5,723 bases of DNA from Planctomicrobium sp. (GTDB lineage Bacteria; Planctomycetota; Planctomycetia; Planctomycetales; Planctomycetaceae). Where the stretch lies: contig JABJMI010000121.1 in the NCBI GenBank assembly GCA_018659505.1, positions 1-5,723 of the forward strand, read 5' to 3'. This document shows positions 1-5,595 of the stretch, piece after piece. Under the pieces are notes generated by a model, which was given only the letters and a program-made list of their open reading frames with translations, did not search any database and was not told the origin of the DNA. A program made the position numbers and the translations under genes. Numbering within the stretch: position 1 is the first letter of the stretch; the number at the start of each line of letters is the position of its first letter.

Positions 1-150
1 GTAGTCGACTTCAAGAATGGCAAAAGCAATGTGCACCGTGACGATTCAAATTTCGGGGACTTACGATTTTGGGTTTTGGAAAACGCGATTCAGCGGATCG
101 CCTATGAAACAAAATGGTCCAAGTCTGATAAGAATGATTCTGTAGAGTGA
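1..150 (+). CDS. 3' end of an unidentified protein-coding gene (partial)
   Basis: Frame 1 is open from the first base of the window to a TGA at 148-150 and gives the last 49 residues of a protein whose start lies outside. The other two forward frames are interrupted: frame 2 has a stop in its first codon and frame 3 has one within the first 40 bases. The tail is hydrophilic and charged (it includes FGDLRFWVLENAIQRIAYET and ends KSDKNDSVE), with no membrane segment. I do not recognise the family and assign no function. It runs towards ppnP, with only 27 bases between the two stop codons and no hairpin terminator visible there. Because only 49 codons are visible, a chance open frame is not fully excluded. 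Confidence 0.6.
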   Translation, partial: VVDFKNGKSNVHRDDSNFGDLRFWVLENAIQRIAYETKWSKSDKNDSVE

Positions 151-177
151 CGATCTAAAACCTCGCGCACTCACAAT

Positions 178-495
178 TCAATCTTCAAGAAACGAGCAAA
201 CATAATCGGTCACTTCATGGATATGTACTTTGAACGCTGACTTGGCTGGTACATTAAAGGACTGACCGGATTCAATTTGAATAGTTTCGCTGGTGTCTGG
301 CAGCCTGACATCCAGTTTCCCGGCGGTGATCTCCATGAGCTCGGCTTTGTCGGTGTTGAACTCATATTCTCCGGGCAACATCACTCCCAATGTTTTGGTG
401 CTTCCGTCTGAGAAGATGATTGTCCTGCTGGTGACTTGACCATCAAAGTAGACATTGGCTTTTTTAACGACTGTGACATTTTCAAACTGGTTCAT
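178..495 (-). CDS. ppnP: Pyrimidine/purine nucleoside phosphorylase PpnP (UPF0345/YaiE family)
   Basis: This 105-residue protein matches the PpnP (formerly YaiE/UPF0345) family along its whole length; the E. coli member has about 94 residues and the extra length here is mainly at the N-terminus. Recognisable blocks are TLGVMLPGEYEFNT (35-48), the ELMEI/GKLDVRLPD strand pair (52-67), the GQSFNVPAKSAFKV block (77-90) and the closing DYVCSFL (97-103). Family knowledge: these are small single-domain cupin-fold cytosolic enzymes that phosphorolyse a broad range of nucleosides to free base plus (deoxy)ribose 1-phosphate, in nucleoside salvage. The chosen ATG (493-495 on the plus strand) is preceded on the minus strand by a purine-rich GAGGGA about 8 bases upstream, a credible ribosome binding site. 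The gene stands alone, convergent with the partial gene at the left edge and divergent from fae. Confidence 0.93.
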   Translation of the reverse strand: MNQFENVTVVKKANVYFDGQVTSRTIIFSDGSTKTLGVMLPGEYEFNTDKAELMEITAGKLDVRLPDTSETIQIESGQSFNVPAKSAFKVHIHEVTDYVCSFLED

Positions 496-881
496 ACTCT
501 CTTCCCTCTTGTCGAGTTGAATCTCGCGAAACAGACATGTTTTGTGCGGAAGATATCAATTCAGCGTGCTTTCCTGAAGCGATTGGCTCCTGATCTTTAT
601 TGCACGCTCCTTCTCTCATACAATGGGAAATTGTAATCAAATCTGGATGCAACAATTTCCAAAAACAGTCAATTCTTCGGCTGGAACTCGCTCTTACTGG
701 ACTTCCACTGGCCAGACTGCTATCAAACGTAAAAGTAGTGCCTTATTAGGCTTCGTCTTAGGGTTCGTGTTCAAGAATACCGCTCCGTTGTCGCTATCGC
801 TACATTTATCAACTCTAATGAAATAGTGTTGGTGAACCACTAAGAGATTCAGATTCATTTACTGTCAGGAGTTCAGAAACA
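496..881. other. Intergenic region between divergent ppnP and fae, no credible gene
   Basis: This 386-base gap must contain the minus-strand promoter of ppnP and the plus-strand promoter and leader of fae. Two open frames (436-636 and 623-826, plus strand) cross it, but neither has a ribosome binding site or a recognisable product. A 6-base-stem hairpin (619-624 with 630-635), an 8-base palindrome CTGGCCAG (708-715) and a 4-base-stem hairpin GCCT/AGGC (740-751) are all too small to name. No tRNA or recognisable riboswitch core was seen by eye. The fae end holds a doubled AGATTC (844-855) and the fae Shine-Dalgarno at 867-871. Confidence 0.6.
791..819 (+). promoter_or_regulatory. Candidate sigma70-type promoter of fae
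   Basis: TCTAAT at 814-819 matches five of six positions of the TATAAT consensus, and TCGCTA at 791-796 sits exactly 17 bases upstream but matches only three positions of TTGACA. Transcription would begin near 826 and give a leader of about 56 bases carrying AGGAG at 867-871, ten bases before the fae ATG. A weaker alternative, TGGACT (698-703) with TATCAA (721-726), also has a 17-base spacer. This is inference from consensus only. Confidence 0.3.
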
Positions 882-1382
882 ATGTCATTTCAAGTTGGTG
901 AAGCCCTCGTTGGCGATGGAAACGAAGTCGCTCACATTGACCTCATGGTCGGCGAAAAGAGTGGACCTGCTGGGATTGCTTTTGCAAATGCCCTTTCAAC
1001 TCAATCACAAGGTCATAGCAACCTGCTAGCTGTTCTTGAGCCAAACTTGGCTGTTAAGCCAGCGACCGTCATGATCACCAAGGTCACGATTAAAGGTGCT
1101 AAACAAGCCGTTCAAATGTTCGGTCCAGCTCAAAAAGCTGTTGCTGATGCTGTTGCAGCTTGCCTCGCTGAAGGAACCATTCCTAAAGATCAAGCAGAAA
1201 CTCTCTGTATTGTCTGTGGAGTATTCATTCACTGGGAAGCTGAAGACGATCAGAAAATCTATCAATACAACTACGAAGCGACTAAGCTTTCCATCGAACG
1301 TGCTATGAAAAACGAGCCAGGTGCAGATGAAGTCATCTCTAAGAAAGATAGCTCAGCTCACCCGTTCTTTGCAAAAGGTTAG
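882..1382 (+). CDS. fae: Formaldehyde-activating enzyme Fae
   Basis: Fae catalyses condensation of formaldehyde with tetrahydromethanopterin to methylene-H4MPT, the entry step of H4MPT-linked formaldehyde oxidation in the cytosol. The 166-residue product aligns end to end with the Methylorubrum extorquens enzyme as I remember it: [17 protein letters not shown] (5-21), which holds the conserved histidine proposed as catalytic (His18 here), [10 protein letters not shown] (75-84), GVFIHWEA (113-120), [10 protein letters not shown] (129-138) and a C-terminal HPF. It is stand-alone Fae, with no fused hexulose-phosphate synthase domain. The ATG at 882 is supported by AGGAG at 867-871 and by the position of the conserved N-terminal block. 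Much of the gene favours GCT for alanine and GTT for valine, which may reflect high expression, as expected for an abundant detoxifying enzyme. It is followed by a strong terminator, so it is probably transcribed alone. mtdC, encoding the next pathway enzyme, lies downstream on the same strand. Confidence 0.97.
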   Translation: MSFQVGEALVGDGNEVAHIDLMVGEKSGPAGIAFANALSTQSQGHSNLLAVLEPNLAVKPATVMITKVTIKGAKQAVQMFGPAQKAVADAVAACLAEGTIPKDQAETLCIVCGVFIHWEAEDDQKIYQYNYEATKLSIERAMKNEPGADEVISKKDSSAHPFFAKG

Positions 1383-1453
1383 TTTGCCTTGAGACGTGAA
1401 AACTCAGCCATCACTTAGGTTTTTATTGAGTTTAAACGATTTGCGATCTAGAT

Positions 1454-1489
1454 AATGTCCCGGAGACTTCAGTTTCCGGGACATTTTTT
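1454..1489 (+). terminator. Rho-independent terminator after fae
   Basis: AATGTCCCGGA (1454-1464) pairs perfectly with TCCGGGACATT (1475-1485). The stem extends inward through G-T, A-T and C-G pairs to about 14 pairs closed by a TTCA loop (1468-1471). The hairpin runs directly into six T residues (1484-1489). It lies 71 bases after the fae stop codon, on the correct strand to end the fae transcript before mtdC. Confidence 0.92.
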
Positions 1490-1566
1490 ATGCGCGGCGA
1501 GTTTTCTGATTGGCTGTCAGTTGGTTAGAATTCATCTACAGCGTTTACGATGAAGGTGTAGCAATT

Positions 1567-1580
1567 CTGTCACGTGGCAG
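1567..1580. promoter_or_regulatory. Near-perfect 14-base palindrome upstream of mtdC (possible operator)
   Basis: CTGTCACGTGGCAG is a dyad with one imperfect pair, centred on CACGTG, ending 94 bases before the mtdC ATG. TAGAAT at 1526-1531 resembles a -10 element (five of six), with only a weak -35 match before it. If transcription began there, the dyad would lie in the early transcribed region, where a repressor could act. No regulator is identified and a single short palindrome can arise by chance. Confidence 0.25.
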
Positions 1581-1674
1581 TCAGTCTATCATCTGACAAA
1601 ACGCCCTGTTCGCGGAAATAAGCAACACGAAAGTGTTCTAAACATCTCAGTGTGACCTTTTCAGAAAACAACTC

Positions 1675-2535
1675 ATGAAAAAGATTCTCATTCAGCTCGA
1701 CACAGACGACCAGTACTCTGCCTTTGATCGCGTGGTGGCAATCGATAGCGGTGTCGATGAAATCATGAGCTACGCAAATGTGAATCCCGAAAATGTCGAG
1801 GCACTGGTGCATGGTGCAATTTTCACTCGAAAACCTGATGATCTAAATAACACCGCGATCTTCATCGGGGGCAGCAAGGTCGAAGCTGGTGAAAAAGTCC
1901 TTGCAAAAATTAAGGAGACCTTCTTCGGACCGATGCAGGTTTCAGTCATGATTGATTCAAACGGGTCAAATACGACTGCTGCCGCAGCAGTGAAATGTGC
2001 TGCGAATCATCTCGATTTCAAAGCAACAGAAGCACTTATTCTCGGTGGAACTGGACCCGTTGGACACCGCTGTGCTCAGATCCTGGCTGCTCAGGGAGCA
2101 ACTGTTCGGATTGCATCGCGTAGCGAAGAAAGAGCACAAGAAACCTGTGCAGAGATTCGGCAAGCTGTTCCAGACGGAAAAGTCGTCGCTTGTGAATTTT
2201 CAGACGAAGGGATCGCTGCCGCCGTCGATGGTGTGAATTTAATAATCGCTGCGGGGGCTGCTGGAGTTCAGTTCCTAGCCAGTGATGAACTCGAAGGAAT
2301 TGAAACATTAAAAGTCGCGATCGATGTGAATGCTGTTCCACCAGTCGGCCTTCAGGGAATTGATCCCAGCAGCAAAGCCATCGAGATGACCGGGTTCACG
2401 ACATACGGAGCCATCGGTGTTGGAGGGTTAAAGATGAAAACCCATCGCTCCGCGATTGAGAAACTCTTTGTATCTAACGATCAAATATTGAACACTTCAG
2501 AGATATACAGTATCGCGTGCAGCATCGTGTCGTGA
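1675..2535 (+). CDS. mtdC: NAD(P)-dependent methylene-tetrahydromethanopterin dehydrogenase, MtdC type
   Basis: The enzyme oxidises methylene-H4MPT to methenyl-H4MPT, the step after Fae. The 286 residues match the MtdA/MtdB/MtdC family in full. The N-terminal catalytic domain has KILIQLDTD (3-11), AIFIGG (61-66), FFGP (83-86) and DSNGSNTTAAAAV (94-106). The Rossmann domain has GGTGPVG (124-130), and the strand after it ends in ASRSEERA (147-154), where an arginine suits the 2'-phosphate of NADP. DVNAVPP (217-223) and GAIGVGGLKMKTHR (245-258) follow. These blocks resemble MtdA more than MtdB, the pattern described for planctomycete MtdC (Gemmata), which prefers H4MPT and NADP; an MtdB or MtdA name cannot be strictly excluded. 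The ATG at 1675 fits the family N-terminus but lacks a Shine-Dalgarno. A small hairpin, AACAC-GAAA-GTGTT (1624-1637), lies in the leader. The fae terminator upstream implies a separate promoter. Confidence 0.93.
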   Translation: MKKILIQLDTDDQYSAFDRVVAIDSGVDEIMSYANVNPENVEALVHGAIFTRKPDDLNNTAIFIGGSKVEAGEKVLAKIKETFFGPMQVSVMIDSNGSNTTAAAAVKCAANHLDFKATEALILGGTGPVGHRCAQILAAQGATVRIASRSEERAQETCAEIRQAVPDGKVVACEFSDEGIAAAVDGVNLIIAAGAAGVQFLASDELEGIETLKVAIDVNAVPPVGLQGIDPSSKAIEMTGFTTYGAIGVGGLKMKTHRSAIEKLFVSNDQILNTSEIYSIACSIVS

Positions 2536-2619
2536 AGGGATTCCCCGACCAAAAGACATCATTGTAAAACAGCATTGCACCTAAAGAACGACATTTTTGC
2601 TGGCATCGCCATTTGAGAA

Positions 2620-2648
2620 TTCACACCGGTAGTTAGATTAGGTATAAA
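2620..2648 (+). promoter_or_regulatory. Candidate sigma70-type promoter of the FHA-cyclase gene
   Basis: TTCACA (2620-2625) and TATAAA (2643-2648) each match five of six consensus positions and are separated by exactly 17 bases. Transcription would start near 2655, leaving a leader of roughly 36 bases with no Shine-Dalgarno before the ATG at 2691. No terminator is visible between the mtdC stop and this element, so some read-through from mtdC is possible. Confidence 0.55.
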
Positions 2649-2690
2649 AAATAGGTCGTCTCTATAGCATTTGGAACTTATTCACAAATA

Positions 2691-4568
2691 ATGTTTGTTC
2701 TTTCTATCAATAGTTTGCAATCGCCGAACACCTTGCGTGTTCCACTTAATCTGTCTGAACAAATTTTACTGGGAAGATCCTCTAAAGCGGCGCTGCCAAT
2801 TCCATGGGATCCTGCGATCTCCCGCGAACATGCAACAATCATGTTGGTCGACGACAAACTTCAGTTGCAATGCTTGCCGACTGCTAGAAATCCTGCCGTC
2901 TTCAACGAGCAACCTGCTTATCACTTCATGGTGGAAGTAGGACAGGAATTTCGAATTGGCTCTACAAATTTTCGACTTGAGGAAGAGGCATCTCCCGAAC
3001 CGCCACCTGTTGAACGACCTGCGTTCGCGACGCAAGAAATCGATGTCGGCGGACGTCTCGTTAATTTTGATGCAATCGATGATTCGAAGAATGAGGCACT
3101 CTTAGAGCAGCACTCTTTTGACTCAGATGAACTCAGCAATTTCTCATTTGGAAAAGCTGATGAACGCATCGAGATGCTTTCTAAGCTGCCGAAGTTGATT
3201 GCAGATTCCAACTCTGATGAGGAACTGGCATTGAGCCTGGCAAGCTTATTATTAAAAGCAATTCCGAAAGCAACAGCCGTCGCTGTGGCTCAGTTTCCAG
3301 TAGATGAATTGCCTGAAGATGACGATCAAGAGGCGGAATTCCCTAAGCCAATCATGCTGCGAATTGATACGCACGATAGCTTCAACGGAACATTTCGTCC
3401 CAGTCGTCGCTTGATCTCAAAAGCCCTCAAAGACAAGCAGAGCCTTCTTCAAATTTGGCACGGCTCTGCCGGGTCAGCGAATTTCACAATGAGCGACGGA
3501 TTGGGCTGGGCGATCGTCACTCCAATTTTAGGGCAGTCTTGCGAAGGCTGGTGCCTGTACGTCTCTGGAGCAGGCAGCGAAGGGACCGCAATCGTCACAC
3601 AAAAATCACTGACAAGTGATCTTCGCTGTGCAGAATTGATTGCTCAGTTCATTGGCTCAGTCCGGCAAGTTCGACTTTTGGAAGGTCAGAAAACGAGGAT
3701 GAGTTCCTTCTTCTCTCCTAAAATCGTGGAAAGCTTAACGGGATTAGGACCAGAAGGTGCGCTGACACCAACTGAACGAGATGTCGCGGTGCTGTTTTGC
3801 GATGTCCGTAACTTCTCGCAGAAATCTGAAGAGCTACGTGAAGATCTGGTCAGTCTCCTAAAGAGTGTCAGCACAGCACTCGGCACAATGACCGACGGAA
3901 TCCTGGATTTCGATGGCACAATTGCAGACTTCCAGGGTGATGCGGCACTCGGGTTCTGGGGCTGGCCGGTCGAAAACCCTTCTGGACCGATTCCTGCGTG
4001 CTTAGCTGCTCTGAAGATATTGGAAACTTTCGAATCAGCCGATAGCGAAAAATCTCCGCTTCTGAACGGTTTCTCTATTGGAATGGGAATTTCCTACGGT
4101 CCTGCTTTAGCTGGTGAAATCGGGACCGAACGTCAATCGAAACTTGGAGTGTTTGGTCCGGTCGTTAACGCGGGATCTCGCCTTCAAGGTCTCAGCAAAA
4201 AATTCGGTGTTTCGATTTGTGTTGACCAGCTGACAGCAACCTACGCCCGCAAACATCTCCCGAAGGAAATGGCTCACGTCAGGCGGCTCGGAAATGTCGT
4301 TCCGCGTGGCATGGTGACGCCCATCAACATCTATTCAATAGAACCTGTGAATACGAAAACGCAGCCACTGATCGATGCGTCGGTCTATGATTCATTTGAT
4401 ATGGCGCTAGATTCCGTGCAATCAGGTGATTGGTCGACTGCTTCTATGATGTTAAAAGACTTACCGCCAGAAGATGGTCCGACTCAATTCCTGAAAGGTT
4501 TCCTTCAAGAAAACGAGATGAATCCTCCGGAAGGCTGGGTCGGGACGATACATTTCAACACGAAGTAG
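2691..4568 (+). CDS. FHA / GAF-like / class III adenylate-guanylate cyclase fusion protein
   Basis: A 625-residue cytosolic signalling protein without signal peptide or membrane segment. Residues 1-97 form an FHA phosphothreonine-binding domain, with GRS (28-30), SREH (44-47) and a conserved-type Asn67. Residues 98-155 are an acidic, proline-containing linker. Residues 156-335 look like a degenerate GAF-type sensory domain (inferred from position and pattern). The class III cyclase domain spans about 336-552, preceded by the usual FFSPKIVESL segment. Metal-binding Asp371 (in LFCDVRNFS) and Asp417 (in DFQGDA) and the transition-state pair Asn493 and Arg497 (in VVNAGSR) are present. The two purine-recognising positions, normally Lys and Asp or Thr, are Asp413 and Gly486, so the nucleotide used cannot be predicted. 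The C-terminus (about 565-625, ending PPEGWVGTIHFNTK) resembles the tail of other bacterial cyclases. The start is set by the FHA domain beginning at once; no Shine-Dalgarno. An in-frame TAG at 2652-2654 excludes much upstream extension. Confidence 0.9.
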   Translation: MFVLSINSLQSPNTLRVPLNLSEQILLGRSSKAALPIPWDPAISREHATIMLVDDKLQLQCLPTARNPAVFNEQPAYHFMVEVGQEFRIGSTNFRLEEEASPEPPPVERPAFATQEIDVGGRLVNFDAIDDSKNEALLEQHSFDSDELSNFSFGKADERIEMLSKLPKLIADSNSDEELALSLASLLLKAIPKATAVAVAQFPVDELPEDDDQEAEFPKPIMLRIDTHDSFNGTFRPSRRLISKALKDKQSLLQIWHGSAGSANFTMSDGLGWAIVTPILGQSCEGWCLYVSGAGSEGTAIVTQKSLTSDLRCAELIAQFIGSVRQVRLLEGQKTRMSSFFSPKIVESLTGLGPEGALTPTERDVAVLFCDVRNFSQKSEELREDLVSLLKSVSTALGTMTDGILDFDGTIADFQGDAALGFWGWPVENPSGPIPACLAALKILETFESADSEKSPLLNGFSIGMGISYGPALAGEIGTERQSKLGVFGPVVNAGSRLQGLSKKFGVSICVDQLTATYARKHLPKEMAHVRRLGNVVPRGMVTPINIYSIEPVNTKTQPLIDASVYDSFDMALDSVQSGDWSTASMMLKDLPPEDGPTQFLKGFLQENEMNPPEGWVGTIHFNTK

Positions 4569-4624
4569 ATATTGTTCGTCTTCAATGATTAGAACTGTGA
4601 TGAGAGAGTCAAAGGGATGATCGT

Positions 4625-4652
4625 TTGACAGGTAGCCGATGACGACTACGTT
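4625..4652 (+). promoter_or_regulatory. Candidate sigma70-type promoter of the histidine kinase gene
   Basis: A perfect TTGACA (4625-4630) is followed after 16 bases by TACGTT (4647-4652), which keeps the most conserved T, A and final T of the -10 consensus. Transcription would begin around 4660 and give a leader of about 57 bases. The element lies in the 148-base gap after the cyclase gene, which has no clear terminator, so co-transcription with the cyclase is also possible. Confidence 0.4.
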
Positions 4653-4716
4653 TGGGTGACCAAGCAGCGCCTCCGAGTTGCCGTCAATCTATGTTTCAAC
4701 TCATACTTAAATCAAT

Positions 4717-5445
4717 ATGACAGAAGAATCTCTCAACCAGACTGAACGGCTAAGGCTTGAAAAGCAGTACAATGAGATGGCTGTTCTCGCAGGCGGTCTC
4801 GCACATGAGATTAGAAATCCTCTGTCGACGATTCACATGAATCTGGAACTTCTATTCGAAGAAATAGAAGAAAGCGAAGACCCTGCTGCCCACCGAATGC
4901 TCAGAAAGCTAAAGACGATCCAAGACCAGTGTGAAAACCTGGAAGAAATTCTGGAAGCATTCCTACAATTTACCAGAGCAGGTGAATTGCACCTCGAAGG
5001 AGTCAACATCGCGAATGTCGTCAGAGAATTTTTGGAGTTCTACAAAGCGGAAGCAGAAGAGAGAGGCATCGAAGTCCGTCCGCACTTGCGATCAGACCTC
5101 CCGGTGGTGGAACTCGACGTCCGCCTGATCAAACAGGTTTTAACAAACTTGGTCCAAAATGCTCAGCAGGCGATGCCAGAGGGAGGGCTCCTCGAACTTC
5201 AAACAAGTCAGCGAGATGACCAGATCATTCTTGAAATTATTGACACCGGCTGCGGAATGTCACCGAAAGCACTTGAGAAGATGTTTCAGGTCTTTTTCTC
5301 GACAAAACCATCCGGAAGCGGACTGGGACTGCCGACAGTCCGCAAAATTGTCGAAGCCCATCAAGGGACAATTCAATGTGAGAGTGAGTTGAACAGGGGG
5401 TCAAAGTTCTCACTTTCGTTTCCAATTCATCGAAAAGGGCATTGA
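4717..5445 (+). CDS. Soluble sensor-less histidine kinase (HisKA + HATPase_c)
   Basis: This 242-residue protein is essentially only a kinase core, which would autophosphorylate on His30 and pass the phosphate to a response regulator. A short charged helix (1-20, probable coiled coil) leads into the HisKA dimerisation domain with the H-box LAHEIRNPLS (28-37). The ATP-binding domain has the N-box QVLTNLVQNAQQAM (140-153), the G1 box DTGCGM (176-181), the F-box MFQVFFSTKPSG (189-200) and the G2 box GSGLGL (200-205). The H-box and F-box/G2 style resemble NtrB-like kinases. There is no membrane segment or PAS, GAF or receiver domain, so any sensing must come from a partner or the short N-terminal helix. 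No response regulator gene is adjacent in the window. The ATG at 4717 is secure against upstream extension because TAA at 4708-4710 is in frame; there is no Shine-Dalgarno. Confidence 0.93.
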   Translation: MTEESLNQTERLRLEKQYNEMAVLAGGLAHEIRNPLSTIHMNLELLFEEIEESEDPAAHRMLRKLKTIQDQCENLEEILEAFLQFTRAGELHLEGVNIANVVREFLEFYKAEAEERGIEVRPHLRSDLPVVELDVRLIKQVLTNLVQNAQQAMPEGGLLELQTSQRDDQIILEIIDTGCGMSPKALEKMFQVFFSTKPSGSGLGLPTVRKIVEAHQGTIQCESELNRGSKFSLSFPIHRKGH

Positions 5446-5499
5446 TTGACAAGCTCAGCTCTTCCTCCTCCAAAAATACTCCTAATTTCAGAACACGAT

Positions 5500-5528
5500 T
5501 TGCTTCTGGGAGCAGAGGTAGATACAAT
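5500..5528 (+). promoter_or_regulatory. Candidate sigma70-type promoter of infA
   Basis: TTGCTT (5500-5505) and TACAAT (5523-5528, five of six) have an ideal 17-base spacer. Transcription would start near 5535 and give a leader of about 60 bases before the infA ATG. This would let infA be expressed independently of the kinase gene. No hairpin terminator is visible between the kinase stop and this element. Confidence 0.45.
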
Positions 5529-5595
5529 CTTCTGTTCAAGATTAACGCGGTGAAACTCCGTACCTACACTGAAGTTTTGAAAAGGTTGAAGATTT

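Noticed and set aside
436..636. Plus-strand 66-codon open frame overlapping the start of ppnP
   Set aside because: It overlaps the 5' end of the well-supported ppnP on the opposite strand, has no ribosome binding site and its product resembles nothing known.
623..826. Plus-strand 67-codon open frame in the ppnP-fae gap
   Set aside because: No Shine-Dalgarno, low-complexity Ser/Thr-rich product and no family resemblance; kept only as a possibility in the findings.
844..855. Tandem AGATTC repeat before fae
   Set aside because: Only two six-base copies; expected by chance and not evidence of a repeat array or binding-site cluster.
1624..1637. AACAC-GAAA-GTGTT hairpin in the mtdC leader
   Set aside because: A five-pair stem with a GNRA-type loop is too small to claim as a riboswitch or regulatory RNA without conservation.
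2036..2341. Minus-strand 101-codon open frame inside mtdC
   Set aside because: Lies wholly within the conserved mtdC coding sequence; its Arg/Gln/Leu-rich translation is typical of an antisense shadow.
2535..2555. GGGATTCCC palindrome just after mtdC as a terminator
   Set aside because: The stem is three to four pairs with almost no loop and there is no T-run.
4650..4665. Hairpin with a GTGA loop between the cyclase and the kinase
   Set aside because: Six pairs including one G-T and no following T-run, so it is not a terminator for the cyclase gene.
5446..5451. Perfect TTGACA directly after the kinase stop codon
   Set aside because: No -10-like sequence lies 16-18 bases downstream; the nearest candidate AATACT is 23 bases away. 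TTGCTT/TACAAT at 5500-5528 is the better infA promoter.
5237..5539. Minus-strand 100-codon open frame over the kinase 3' end
   Set aside because: Overlaps the conserved F and G2 boxes of the kinase and the infA promoter region, with no recognisable product.
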